This document shows, piece by piece, positions 53,487-60,512 of a stretch of DNA of 64,000 nt. The notes under the pieces were generated by a model, which saw only the letters and a list, made by a program, of their open reading frames with translations, was not told the DNA's origin and searched no databases. The stretch comes from Acidobacteriota bacterium. GTDB taxonomy: Bacteria; Acidobacteriota; Thermoanaerobaculia; Multivoradales; J023. Each line of letters opens with the position of its first letter. Position 1 is the stretch's first letter. The translations under genes and the position numbers were made by a program. The stretch covers positions 248,001 through 312,000 of the forward strand of contig JAJCXR010000054.1 of NCBI GenBank assembly GCA_029263315.1. Direction: 5' to 3'.

Positions 53487-54350
53487 TCAACGAGCCAGCT
53501 CGTAGCTCAATTCCGCAATTGTTCCTTTCCAAACGGATCGCCATTTTCCATCCACGTACCAGCCCACCTCACCCTCCGAAGGCACAACGAAGCCGCCTCT
53601 GTTCACATAATTTCGGAAGTGACCTTCCCAGGGAACTTGCTTATACCCGCCATCAAAGGTGCCCCATCGAGCCGGTGTGTAGATGCCAGCGACCTCGCCT
53701 GCGGCATTGAATCGAAATTGTAGAGAGACGGTGAGCCCGTCGTCCGTCAGAGTAGCCAGAGCCGTGTCGTCGTCGATGGCGCTCCACCGCAGCTTGGCGC
53801 TCGGAAGAAGCGCCGTCGGGTACCACACCGCCTCGGCCAGAAAGCGATGCAAGGCACCTGAATTCATTTCCAGGTTACCCCCTGCGGCGGCGACGGTGAC
53901 CGCGGAAAGAAAGCTCACCTGTCCAGAGCCTTGCCCCGCAATCAACGCATCGCGTACGCGAACATGAAGTAGAGGAGCCATCACAACGCGGGCATCCCAC
54001 AGGAAGCCGATCGAAGGTGGAACCACGATCTGGCTTGCCTCGAATTTCAGCCAGCGATCGCTCTTGGGGCCGGTTCGAAGCGTGCCCGTCTGCGTGAAAC
54101 GTGCCACCTGTATGATGGGTTGCTCTTGCCGGAGGACTCGCGTGAAGTATCTTGCAACGGGCGCCGGCAGCTCAACGAGGTCATGCGGATTTACTTGAGT
54201 CGCGCCCCGAGCTCTGGAGAGGCCGACAAGGGAATCGCCGAGTTGCGATAAGGCTCGTCGCTGTGAGCGGGATCCAAGCCAAAGTGCGAGAACGAGGCCG
54301 GCTACGAATAGGCCGAGACCAAACAGCGTCAGTTTTGCCCAAAGTGCCAC
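53487..54350 (-). CDS. DUF6544 (DUF6920)-like protein
   Basis: A 287-residue protein. An N-terminal membrane helix (about 6-28) is followed by LPAPVARYFTRVL (about 61-73) and a long beta-rich domain with FLWDARVVMAPLLHVRVRD, AEAVWYPTALLP and a C-terminal VPSEGEVGWY segment. This pattern matches an uncharacterised family of membrane-anchored proteins known as DUF6544 (earlier DUF6920). No catalytic residues are known. Convergent with nothing obvious; it follows a repeat-rich spacer. Confidence 0.7.
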   Translation of the reverse strand: MALWAKLTLFGLGLFVAGLVLALWLGSRSQRRALSQLGDSLVGLSRARGATQVNPHDLVELPAPVARYFTRVLRQEQPIIQVARFTQTGTLRTGPKSDRWLKFEASQIVVPPSIGFLWDARVVMAPLLHVRVRDALIAGQGSGQVSFLSAVTVAAAGGNLEMNSGALHRFLAEAVWYPTALLPSAKLRWSAIDDDTALATLTDDGLTVSLQFRFNAAGEVAGIYTPARWGTFDGGYKQVPWEGHFRNYVNRGGFVVPSEGEVGWYVDGKWRSVWKGTIAELSYELAR

Positions 54351-54421
54351 GGTGATCTTCCCTTACCGCACGAACATTTGAGCGAAGGGTTAGCCATCAG
54401 CCAGCAATTCGCTACGTGACT

Positions 54422-55219
54422 CTATCCCGGCACCAACGCCAGGCACGCCCCCACCGGGTCCTGAACAGCCGCATATGCGTACTCCCCATCCGTCCCCCGC
54501 GTCGCTTTGATGATCTTGCCGCCTCCCTCCCGTACACGACGGAGACTTTCGGCCAGGTCGCCAACGGGAAGATAGATCATCCAGATAGGCGGCAGACCCA
54601 GGTTCACGCCGCGCGCATGACAAACTCCCGCAGCCGGGCTTCCATCATCACCGAGCATGTTGTAGTCGGCGTAGCGCTCGCTTGCGTCCACCATTTCGAC
54701 GTCCTGCACCGACCAGCCAACGACCTGGCGATAGAAGTCACGGGTTGCCGAGGCGTCGGAGACCGTCAGGTCGAGCCAAGAGATGCGTCCAACAGGTGCT
54801 GCAATGTTGCGCAATGCGGCGCTGTCAGTTGGGGGGATCTCCTCCGCGGAGACGACGGGCATGATCCCGAACGCCGCCCCATTCGGGTCGAGCAGCGCCG
54901 CCCATTGGCTCTTTCCATCGTCGTCTTTGGCATGCATGAGCTCACTCCCGTTCAGATCGAGCGCACACTCCACACTGGCTGCGACATCGGCGACCTGAAT
55001 GTGCGGCATCCATTGCAGCGGGAGGTGGGCATATTCAGCGCTACGGGCGCCCAAACCGATGATCGGCATGCCCAGGTTGTTCATCAGATCTTCGCGCCAA
55101 AGCGGATTCTCGCCCGTGGTGAGCACACGTGAGTAGAAGCGCACTACACGTTCATGTTCGGGAACGGCAATGTCGGCGCTGAGGATTCCGCCAACGCGTG
55201 GGACCAAGGGGTCACTCAT
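54422..55219 (-). CDS. VOC-superfamily protein with two glyoxalase-like domains
   Basis: A 265-residue protein with two VOC modules (about 5-125: VVRFYSRVLTTG; about 140-262: TRDFYRQVVGWSVQDV), each with the beta-alpha-beta-beta-beta layout and a closing DPxGA segment. VOC proteins bind metals and act as glyoxalases, dioxygenases or antibiotic-binding proteins. The substrate is unclear. ATG at 55219 is chosen because the domain starts shortly after; an upstream in-frame start exists at 55255. Confidence 0.82.
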   Translation of the reverse strand: MSDPLVPRVGGILSADIAVPEHERVVRFYSRVLTTGENPLWREDLMNNLGMPIIGLGARSAEYAHLPLQWMPHIQVADVAASVECALDLNGSELMHAKDDDGKSQWAALLDPNGAAFGIMPVVSAEEIPPTDSAALRNIAAPVGRISWLDLTVSDASATRDFYRQVVGWSVQDVEMVDASERYADYNMLGDDGSPAAGVCHARGVNLGLPPIWMIYLPVGDLAESLRRVREGGGKIIKATRGTDGEYAYAAVQDPVGACLALVPG

Positions 55220-55281
55220 GGTTGGCATCCTACTAGACATCACGTTGGCCAGCACGTGAAGGTTCTCTCGCCGTTTTCAAC

Positions 55282-55366
55282 CCGTCCGTGCTCGCTCGAA
55301 GGGGGGCCCGCCAAGGGCCTTCCGCAGGCACCGATTTCGGTAAAACGGGACGGACACGAGCTAAGC
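55282..55366. repeat. Dispersed repeat family 2, copy B
   Basis: It has the same end blocks as copy A: CCGTCCGTGCTCGCTCGAAG at 55282-55301 and CACCGATTTCGGTAAAAC plus GGACACGAGC at 55329-55361. The interior carries a short extra inverted segment (GGGCCCGCCAAGGGCC). Its right edge supplies the stop codon of the small gene at 55361-55624. Confidence 0.6.
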
Positions 55367-55624
55367 TGCTCGCCGACGGGCGACCGCTGAAAAACCAACA
55401 TAAGCCCAAAAGGCAATCGCGATGGCCAGCCATGCAATGGATGTCTTTGCGAGTGTGGCAGCGAAGTGCATGTGAGGGAATGAACCCGTTTGACTGTTAC
55501 CCAATAGCACAGGCCACACCTCGTGCTGCCAAAACGACGCATAGATTCCAACTGCAAACCACAGCGGAATGAGCCAACCGGCCGACAAGAGACCGACAAG
55601 GACGGCGGCGATTTTTGTATGAAT
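55361..55624 (-). CDS. Small two-helix membrane protein, possible ATT start
   Basis: An 87-residue frame with two hydrophobic helices (about 5-30, LVGLLSAGWLIPLWFAVGIY; about 57-80, SIAWLAIAIAFWAYVGFSA). No family recognised. A stop codon lies directly upstream, and AGGAG is placed six bases before an ATT codon, so translation probably starts at ATT or at TTG 36 bases later. ATT may be a mutated ATG, making this a weakly expressed or decaying gene. A MITE-like element begins 24 bp upstream. Confidence 0.45.
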   Translation of the reverse strand: MHTKIAAVLVGLLSAGWLIPLWFAVGIYASFWQHEVWPVLLGNSQTGSFPHMHFAATLAKTSIAWLAIAIAFWAYVGFSAVARRRAA

Positions 55625-55647
55625 GACGGACTCCTAAGTTGAGAGGC

Positions 55648-55813
55648 CTAGCAGTCTGTGGTGAAAGTCAGGCGCTGGCGAGAGCGAGCAATTTTTCGTC
55701 AGATCAAGGAGCAAAATTGCAGGAATACTGGTGCTCTTTCGAGATTTTGCAACGCTGAGCTGGCGGAAAAAGGCTGCTCGCAGCGCGGCTCGACTTTTGC
55801 CACAGACTGCTAG
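55648..55813. repeat. MITE-like element, copy 2 (166 bp)
   Basis: It has perfect 14-bp terminal inverted repeats: CTAGCAGTCTGTGG at 55648-55661 and CCACAGACTGCTAG at 55800-55813. The core GCAGGAATACTGGT, followed by a CTCTTT run, is shared with the copy at 880-1042 in the same relative position. The right terminus supplies the stop codon of the truncated GrpB-like gene. No coding capacity and no obvious target duplication beyond the CTAG ends. Confidence 0.75.
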
Positions 55814-55947
55814 CGACCGGAAGCTAACTGGCTAAACAAGCAGCAATGATAGCAGGAGTTGACAGCGGTGAGCCCAGTGGAAGGCTGGACTCGGCCAAAA
55901 ATCGCTGGCCATTCTGGATCGTATCCGTGGACTTGCACTTCACTCAT
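55810..55947 (-). pseudogene. GrpB-like protein, N-terminal fragment
   Basis: A 45-residue frame beginning MSEVQVHGYDPEWPAIFGRV. The segment YDPEWP is the signature at the start of GrpB/DUF4269-like nucleotidyltransferase-fold proteins, normally about 170 residues. The frame runs into the MITE-like element and ends at its CTAG terminus. It is therefore a gene cut by that insertion or by a deletion next to it. Confidence 0.55.
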
Positions 55948-55996
55948 GTCTAGAAACCACCCGTCCTTAAGAAGCCTTCTCTTCGACTTGCGGTGT

Positions 55997-56545
55997 TCAG
56001 GGCTCAGCGTGAAACGAGTCTGAGGTGGGCTCCGCAGCCTCAAGAATCCTAGCAGCATCGTCGTTGAACAGCGGGGCACGACTAGGAATCGCCTGAGCCA
56101 TTAGGCGAAACAGTCGAACCTGCTCAGTCGAGCTAAAGTTGTTGAGAATGAAGGTCCGGGCGACATCGGGACCGTATTGGGTTGCAGAAGCGACGACAGC
56201 GAAACAGGTCAGCGATTCGTGATCAGACTCGGCCGAGCTCGCGTGTCGGACCAGAGACTCAACTCCGCCAAGACCCAGACTGCCCAAACGCGATCGATAC
56301 CTGGCTTGGCCAAGATCAGCCAAGACGACAGCGACCAAGAGGAGGAGAATGGCATTCCTGATTCGAGTTGGTGCATGCCAACTGAGAACCCAACAAGCCA
56401 CGCCAAGCATGAAGACTGCCGCCGTGGACCACGGCCAAATGCCACCGAGCTCCATACCGCAGGGGTCTCTGATCCCATTGAAAAACAAGACGACTTGAGT
56501 AGCTAGAACTAGCGCTAGGACAACCAGTGCGGCTCGATACTTCAT
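55997..56545 (-). CDS. Polytopic membrane protein of unknown function
   Basis: A 182-residue protein with three N-terminal hydrophobic helices (about 5-22, 35-52, 62-82) and a soluble helical C-terminal domain (about 90-182, LVRHASSAESDHESLTCFAV). No family recognised. ATG at 56545 is chosen because hydrophobicity starts there. It looks intact, in a zone of gene fragments. Confidence 0.5.
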   Translation of the reverse strand: MKYRAALVVLALVLATQVVLFFNGIRDPCGMELGGIWPWSTAAVFMLGVACWVLSWHAPTRIRNAILLLLVAVVLADLGQARYRSRLGSLGLGGVESLVRHASSAESDHESLTCFAVVASATQYGPDVARTFILNNFSSTEQVRLFRLMAQAIPSRAPLFNDDAARILEAAEPTSDSFHAEP

Positions 56546-56678
56546 ACCTATGTTTACGAGCCTGACACCATAGCTGCCCAACGGCCAAACACCCGCGGTG
56601 TTGACCAGAAACCGCGACGCCCGGCACCAGCACGCAACCGCCAGTGCAACTGCCTCATCCGGCTGACCTCAACTCATT

Positions 56679-56715
56679 GGAGGGCCCGTGAAGTCTTCAG
56701 CTTCATAGGGCCTCC
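56679..56715. repeat. Long imperfect hairpin
   Basis: GGAGGGCCC...TGAAG pairs with CTTCA...GGGCCTCC around a short loop. It may be a terminator, or an end of the decayed IS4 element beside it. Confidence 0.45.
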
Positions 56716-56761
56716 GCAAGCTGACATCCCGAATGCGGGTTCTCGTCCCCCCGAGCCAGCC

Positions 56762-56956
56762 CTACCGATCGACGAGCATCAGGCCAGGCAGTTGGAGCTG
56801 TCCAAGAAAGCACGCCAGGACTGTCCTCGGCTACTGCGGCGGATCACCATCTGGGACCAAAAGAAGCAGCGGGAGATCGCCCTGTTGACCAACCATTTGA
56901 AGTTCGGGGCCGCGACGATCTCGCAGATCTACTGCGATCGCTGGCAGATATGGTGA
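56762..56956 (+). pseudogene. IS4-family transposase remnant
   Basis: The frame reads ...CPRLLRRITIWDQKKQREIA, then LLTNHLKFGAATISQIYCDR and WQIW before a stop. The block LTNHLKFGAATISQIYCDRW is the conserved C-terminal region of IS4-type DDE transposases just before the catalytic Glu, which is lost here. Only about 65 codons remain. Confidence 0.65.
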
Positions 56957-57169
56957 GCGCGGGGCGGCCTCTGCAAAGCTCCGAGACCCGGCTCAGGATT
57001 TCCGCAGGAAGGTGATCTATACAAACCTTCACGTCTCGTATTACGGTATCGAGCCAAGAACTAATTACGGCATCGGGATAAGAACTGAGATCTGGCATAG
57101 TGAATAGTTTACATTTCCCCCTCACGAGTCAAGATTTCCCGGCAAAGTCATGGAGGTGTCACGCGAAGC

Positions 57170-57679
57170 TCACCGGCGGCGATGAAGCGTAGGGTAGTTG
57201 CGGTCCTGTGCAGCGTCTTGCTGGCCGCCGCACAGGGTTTTGTCGAGTAACTCAAACCCTGACCTCTCCGTGTATCCAAACCGATGATAGAACCGGCGTG
57301 CGGAGTCATTTTCTCGTGAAAGCTGCAAGGATACATTCGTGCATCCTACTCGGATGAATTCGGTCTCCGCCGTTCGAAGTAAACCAGCACCGGCCCCTGA
57401 ATCGCGTGCCGCAGGTATGACGAAAAACTCGTCGATCTCCGCAGTAATCCCCATGTGCTCCATGCTGAAAACATACACAGCAAGCAAGTACCCAACAGCA
57501 ATGTTGTCTCTGAAAGCGAGCCAACCGGCTCCGAGGCTTGGCGTTGAGAGTAGGCATTCAAGTTGTGGGGCGACGCTTGCAGGATCAAACCCGGGAATTG
57601 ACTCGAAATCCCAATAGTCCGCTATCAAAGGAAGTAACGTCGCAATGTCATTCGTCTCTGCTATTCGGATTAACGCCAA
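57170..57679 (-). CDS. GNAT-family N-acetyltransferase
   Basis: A 169-residue acetyltransferase: the N-terminal ALIRIAETNDIATLLPLIAD, motif A VIPAARDSGAGAGLLRTAE (acetyl-CoA pyrophosphate loop, slightly degenerate), and the C-terminal NDSARRFYHRFGYTERSGF. It transfers acetyl groups to small molecules or peptides; the substrate is unknown. Starts at TTG with AGGAGG five bases upstream. Repeat family 3, copy 2 lies just upstream. Confidence 0.8.
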   Translation of the reverse strand: MALIRIAETNDIATLLPLIADYWDFESIPGFDPASVAPQLECLLSTPSLGAGWLAFRDNIAVGYLLAVYVFSMEHMGITAEIDEFFVIPAARDSGAGAGLLRTAETEFIRVGCTNVSLQLSRENDSARRFYHRFGYTERSGFELLDKTLCGGQQDAAQDRNYPTLHRRR

Positions 57680-58125
57680 GGCTTCCTCCTACAGGCTAAC
57701 TCAAAGGGTGCAATTTGACGTCCAGCCACAAATCTCGTCCACCTCAGACTCTCCATGGACGTTGGATGTCATCGGCGACCTCCATGTCTCCCAAACTCCT
57801 GATCTTGGCGCAGTGAGCCACAGGTAGAAAGTTTGCCCGGCGAGGATACCAAGTCTCCCTCGAGAAGACCTCTTTGACCGAGCAAATTGAAGCGGTCCCG
57901 GCCCAGGTGAATCCGGTGCTCGTCGATGCCTTGCACTTGGGACTTCGAGCAGGAACTCGAGACAGAGCTCGGCCGCTAGAACAGAGCCAGATTGGTCAGA
58001 GATCGATCTTTGGGTGAGACGATGTCGTCAATCAAGACAACTAGAAGGTGAAGGAAGCACTCGCGTTGCCGTCCGCCGCCGCTTGTTGAGCTTTCTTGCA
58101 ACCAACCTAGTTCAAGGAAGGCCAA
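57680..58125. other. 446-bp intergenic region with repeat
   Basis: It holds copy 2 of repeat family 3 (57702-57836) and about 290 bp without a recognisable gene. A frame near 57840-57960 faintly resembles the N-terminal part of an IS5-type transposase, but the match is too weak to call. Confidence 0.45.
57702..57836. repeat. Dispersed repeat family 3, copy 2
   Basis: It starts CAAAGGGTGCAATTTGACGT and has GTCCAGCCACAA, CTCGTCCACCTCAGAC and TCTCCATGG. The second block (57769-57836) has TCATCGGCGACCTCCATG and TGATCTTGGCGCAG. It aligns with copy 1 (53043-53293) and, for the first block, with copy 3 (60458-60512), all in the same orientation. Confidence 0.6.
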
Positions 58126-59052
58126 ATGAACCTCGTCAATTTGAATACTATGGCTCATCTCCAGTTCAAGAATGTGCGCACCGACTACCTAGTCACCTCG
58201 ACTGCGGGTGGAGTGTGTTCGCGGAATGCCTTTGGATGCCTGATCGTCGTGATCTACGATCCACAACATCACAACGGCTGCATCGCTCATTTCTCTCCAA
58301 TCACCCCGGAAGGGCCTGGCATCCAGCACATGGTCGGTTTTTTAGACGGCAACGGCGGCAATGTAAATCAATACGAGATCTTGCTGGCTGGAGGTGGAGG
58401 CCGTAACGCAGCGTGGCAAACGGGCTTCCTACAGACGCTGAACCTCGCAGGGCTCGATATCTTGAATGCCCGAGATCACCGGACGGTCAAGGCCTTGGGG
58501 CCGATCGGAGCTCCAGGGGCCGCAGTATGGCGGCAAGTGGCCTTGCATCCGGCCACCGGAGACATCGCAGAGATCCCCGTTGGGCAGGTTGCCAATGAAG
58601 GCGACCCGGCGGGAACGATCGAGTATCAATTAAACGCTCTTGGGGTTCCGCAGCAGGTCGGAGGGGGAGGTTGGTGCTATCTCACGACCGCATGTACGCA
58701 ATCGCAAGGGTTGCCGGATTCCTGCGAGGAGCTCTGTGTCCTCCGATCGTTTCGAGACACTTATCTCAGACGGCTTCCCGGGGGACCCACTCTTATCGAG
58801 CAGTACTACCAAACGGCTCCGGACGTCCTGAGAAGGATCGAGGCCCGCCGCGATGCAGATCAAATTCTCGACCAGATTCATCAGACGATCCGTCGCTGTG
58901 TTCGTCACATCCAGCAGGATCGTCCAAAGCAGGCGCTGGGGATCTACCGTGCGATGTTCTTGGCTCTGCAGTCTTCGCTGCCAGATAGCGTTGAGGGAGA
59001 GGCGGATAGGCGCCGTGCCCACCGGATCACGTGTCGATTCCCTAAAGAGTAG
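58126..59052 (+). CDS. CheD-like deamidase-fold protein with C-terminal CFI-box-like domain
   Basis: A 308-residue protein. N-terminal ~160 residues: Cys38 (AFGCLIVVIYDP) and His55 (GCIAHFSP) are exactly 17 residues apart, as are the catalytic Cys27 and His44 of Thermotoga CheD; Ser32 sits where CheD has Thr21. The later GRNAAWQTGFL...HPATGDIAEIP region fits the rest of the CheD fold. C-terminal part (about 183-290): GGWCYLTTACTQS, VLRSFRDTYLRRLPGG, EQYYQTAPDVL. This resembles the CFI-box C-terminal domain found at the end of diverse bacterial proteins. No signal peptide. GGAAGG precedes ATG 58126. It probably modifies or cleaves a protein side chain; the target is unknown. Confidence 0.65.
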   Translation: MNLVNLNTMAHLQFKNVRTDYLVTSTAGGVCSRNAFGCLIVVIYDPQHHNGCIAHFSPITPEGPGIQHMVGFLDGNGGNVNQYEILLAGGGGRNAAWQTGFLQTLNLAGLDILNARDHRTVKALGPIGAPGAAVWRQVALHPATGDIAEIPVGQVANEGDPAGTIEYQLNALGVPQQVGGGGWCYLTTACTQSQGLPDSCEELCVLRSFRDTYLRRLPGGPTLIEQYYQTAPDVLRRIEARRDADQILDQIHQTIRRCVRHIQQDRPKQALGIYRAMFLALQSSLPDSVEGEADRRRAHRITCRFPKE

Positions 59053-59196
59053 GCCGGCCCACGAACAAAAGGCTAGACTGGACGGCGCAAACTCCTCGCC
59101 CTTCGGGCCGACGAGCCCACCCAATTCGCCCAGAAAGTTGCCGAGCTACAGGCTTCCTTGCATGGACGCGCGGCGCGGAGCTCCGATCAACCACCT

Positions 59197-59778
59197 TCAA
59201 CCCTTACGAAGCTGCTTGATGCGCAGCCGGTTCCCCGAGTCGCCGATCAGCGTCGCCAGCCGCCGCTCTCGAGTTTCCTCACGCTTCGCGCTCGTCACCC
59301 AACGTGCCGCATGCCTGCGGTAGCCAGGTGGTTGCTCTTGGTAGAACTCCCAGGCGCCCGCGGTTTCCTTGAATCGGGTTACCATCTGGTCAGTCAACGC
59401 TCCGTCGAGCTCGGCTGTCGCGTAGCCACTATCGGGGTGCACATCCTTGAAGGCGAAGGCAGCGAGACCCGCAGCTTTCATGCGGCCTTCCGCGGTGAGC
59501 CGTACGACGAGGTCGATGTTTCTCTGGCTCCAGACGCTCCTCGATTTCCGAGGGGTGAAGCGAATCATGTAACTCTCGTCGTCGCGGGACTTCCGGATCC
59601 CGTCGATCCAGCCGAAGCACAGCGCTTCATCGACTGTGTCTTCCCAGGTCACGGACGGCTTGTTCGTCGCCTTCTTGTAGTAGCCCACCCAGAGGTGATC
59701 GGCCGTCGCGTGGTGCTCTTCGAGCCACGCTCGGAAGTCGGAGGGTGCGGGGAAAAAGGTCGGTGTGTGCTCGGACAT
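59197..59778 (-). CDS. YdeI/OmpD-associated family protein
   Basis: A 193-residue protein of the YdeI family: DFRAWLEEHHATADHLWVGY, WEDTVDEALCFGWIDGIRKS, YMIRFTPRKSRSVWSQRN and a C-terminal WVTSAKREETRERRL. Members are linked to bacteriocin and peptide resistance, but the biochemical role is unknown. It starts 148 bp after the attC site of the RidA cassette on the same strand. No attC follows it, so it is not itself a typical cassette. Confidence 0.82.
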   Translation of the reverse strand: MSEHTPTFFPAPSDFRAWLEEHHATADHLWVGYYKKATNKPSVTWEDTVDEALCFGWIDGIRKSRDDESYMIRFTPRKSRSVWSQRNIDLVVRLTAEGRMKAAGLAAFAFKDVHPDSGYATAELDGALTDQMVTRFKETAGAWEFYQEQPPGYRRHAARWVTSAKREETRERRLATLIGDSGNRLRIKQLRKG

Positions 59779-59925
59779 ACTCGATTCTACCGATCGGTTA
59801 GCGGCTCCAGGGAGATAAGATCTCGTCCGCCCTGGTGCCGAGGCGGTCGCGGGCGTTCGGTTGAGACGTCATGGGGTCGTTGGTGAAGCAAGCGACGGCG
59901 GGTGGTCCAGCGTGGCACTAGGTCA

Positions 59926-59997
59926 ACCTAACGCTGCGCTCAGCGGCAAAATGCATGCGTAGCGGGCATTTTTACCGACTGCAGCGCCTTGTTATGA
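59926..59997 (-). other. Integron attC site
   Basis: Read on the minus strand: R'' TCATAAC (59997-59991), AAGGCGCTGCAGTCGG arm, a variable middle with an AAAATGC/GCATTTT stem, CCGCTGAGCGCAGC arm and R' GTTAGGT (59932-59926). R' fits the GTTRRRY consensus. The 72-bp length and the two-arm imperfect hairpin are typical of attC. The RidA stop TAA overlaps R'', as in many cassettes. Confidence 0.82.
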
Positions 59998-60399
59998 GGT
60001 TGCAACTGCTTCAATTTCCAGCAACCACTTTTCATCGAATATTCCCGCGATTATGACGGTTAACGCAGGGTTGTTATCTCCAAGGACCTCCTGCCGAACT
60101 TTGCTGTTAGTTGCCGCATGCTCCCTGGATGACAGAAATATTGTCACCTTAGCCAAGTTCGCAACGGTCATCTTTGCAGCTTCTAGCTGTGCCAAAATAT
60201 TCGCCCATACTAGGCGGCACTGTGGCTCAAATTCGTCAGGGGTTTTTCCCTCCTTTGTTTCGGGTATTTGTCCACTGATAAACAGAATCCTGTCCATGCC
60301 CTCGATAAGCATGGCTTGCGAATACCCCCCATCCGGAGAAGGGGCTCGTGAAGAATTAAGGGCTATCGTTTTCACTCAGAATTGCCTCCAACCTCATAA
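59932..60399 (-). mobile_element. RidA-encoding integron gene cassette
   Basis: The cassette runs on the minus strand from TTATGA (60399, following the G of the upstream recombination point) to the G of GTTAGGT (59932). The first bases, TTATGA, are the exact complement of R'' (TCATAAC). That is the relation expected when a circular cassette has been inserted by G^TT recombination. It holds one gene. No integrase gene or attI is visible in the window, and the neighbouring genes lack attC sites, so it is a single captured cassette or the remains of a larger array. Confidence 0.75.
59992..60375 (-). CDS. RidA/YjgF-family protein
   Basis: A 127-residue RidA (YER057c/UK114) protein. It has GGYSQAMLIEGMDRILFISGQIP, then VKVTIFL-like VANLAKVTIFLSS, and the C-terminal NPALTVIIAGIFDEKWLLEIEAVA with a Leu-Glu pair in place of part of the usual motif. 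The Arg of the active-site loop is not obvious, so imine hydrolysis is uncertain. GTG start. The gene fills an integron cassette, with its stop codon in the attC R'' box. Confidence 0.82.
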   Translation of the reverse strand: MKTIALNSSRAPSPDGGYSQAMLIEGMDRILFISGQIPETKEGKTPDEFEPQCRLVWANILAQLEAAKMTVANLAKVTIFLSSREHAATNSKVRQEVLGDNNPALTVIIAGIFDEKWLLEIEAVATS

Positions 60400-60457
60400 C
60401 CTTGTTAATCGGCGTGTTCACCAGATTCCCCCATCATGTCATCCTTTTGCCGTCGAA

Positions 60458-60512
60458 CACAAAGGGTCTATCCGAGGTCCAGCAACAGCTCTCGTCCACC
60501 TCAGACTTTCCG
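60458..60512. repeat. Dispersed repeat family 3, copy 3 (first block only)
   Basis: CAAAGGGTCTATCCGAGGTC, then CAGCAACAGCTCTCGTCCAC and CTCAGACTTTCCGT, align with copies 1 and 2. It ends at the stop codon of the esterase gene. Confidence 0.55.

Larger units (their letters stand above)
56546..57169. other. 624-bp region with a hairpin and transposase relic
   Basis: No intact gene is present. It contains a strong inverted repeat (56679-56715) and a remnant of an IS4-family transposase (56762-56956). The last ~200 bp show nothing recognisable. Confidence 0.55.

Noticed and set aside
56560..56610. GTTGGGC and a short hairpin resembling an attC half-site
   Set aside because: The second arm and box at the right distance are missing, and the 30-bp dyad is too short.
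57690..57770. GTTAGCC upstream of the GNAT gene as a possible attC R' box
   Set aside because: The sequence does not fit GTTRRRY at all positions and no paired arms are found; it belongs to repeat family 3.
57837..57960. Possible IS5-type transposase N-terminal fragment
   Set aside because: The match is faint and lacks any motif; not supportable.
59075..59200. Frame with KVAELQASLHGRAARSSDQP, like an IS66 TnpC start
   Set aside because: Similarity is only to a low-complexity coiled stretch; no further IS66 features.
59798..59872. 24-codon frame starting MTSQPNARDRL, like a TetR N-terminus
   Set aside because: Too short and without a helix-turn-helix; could be chance or a tiny relic.
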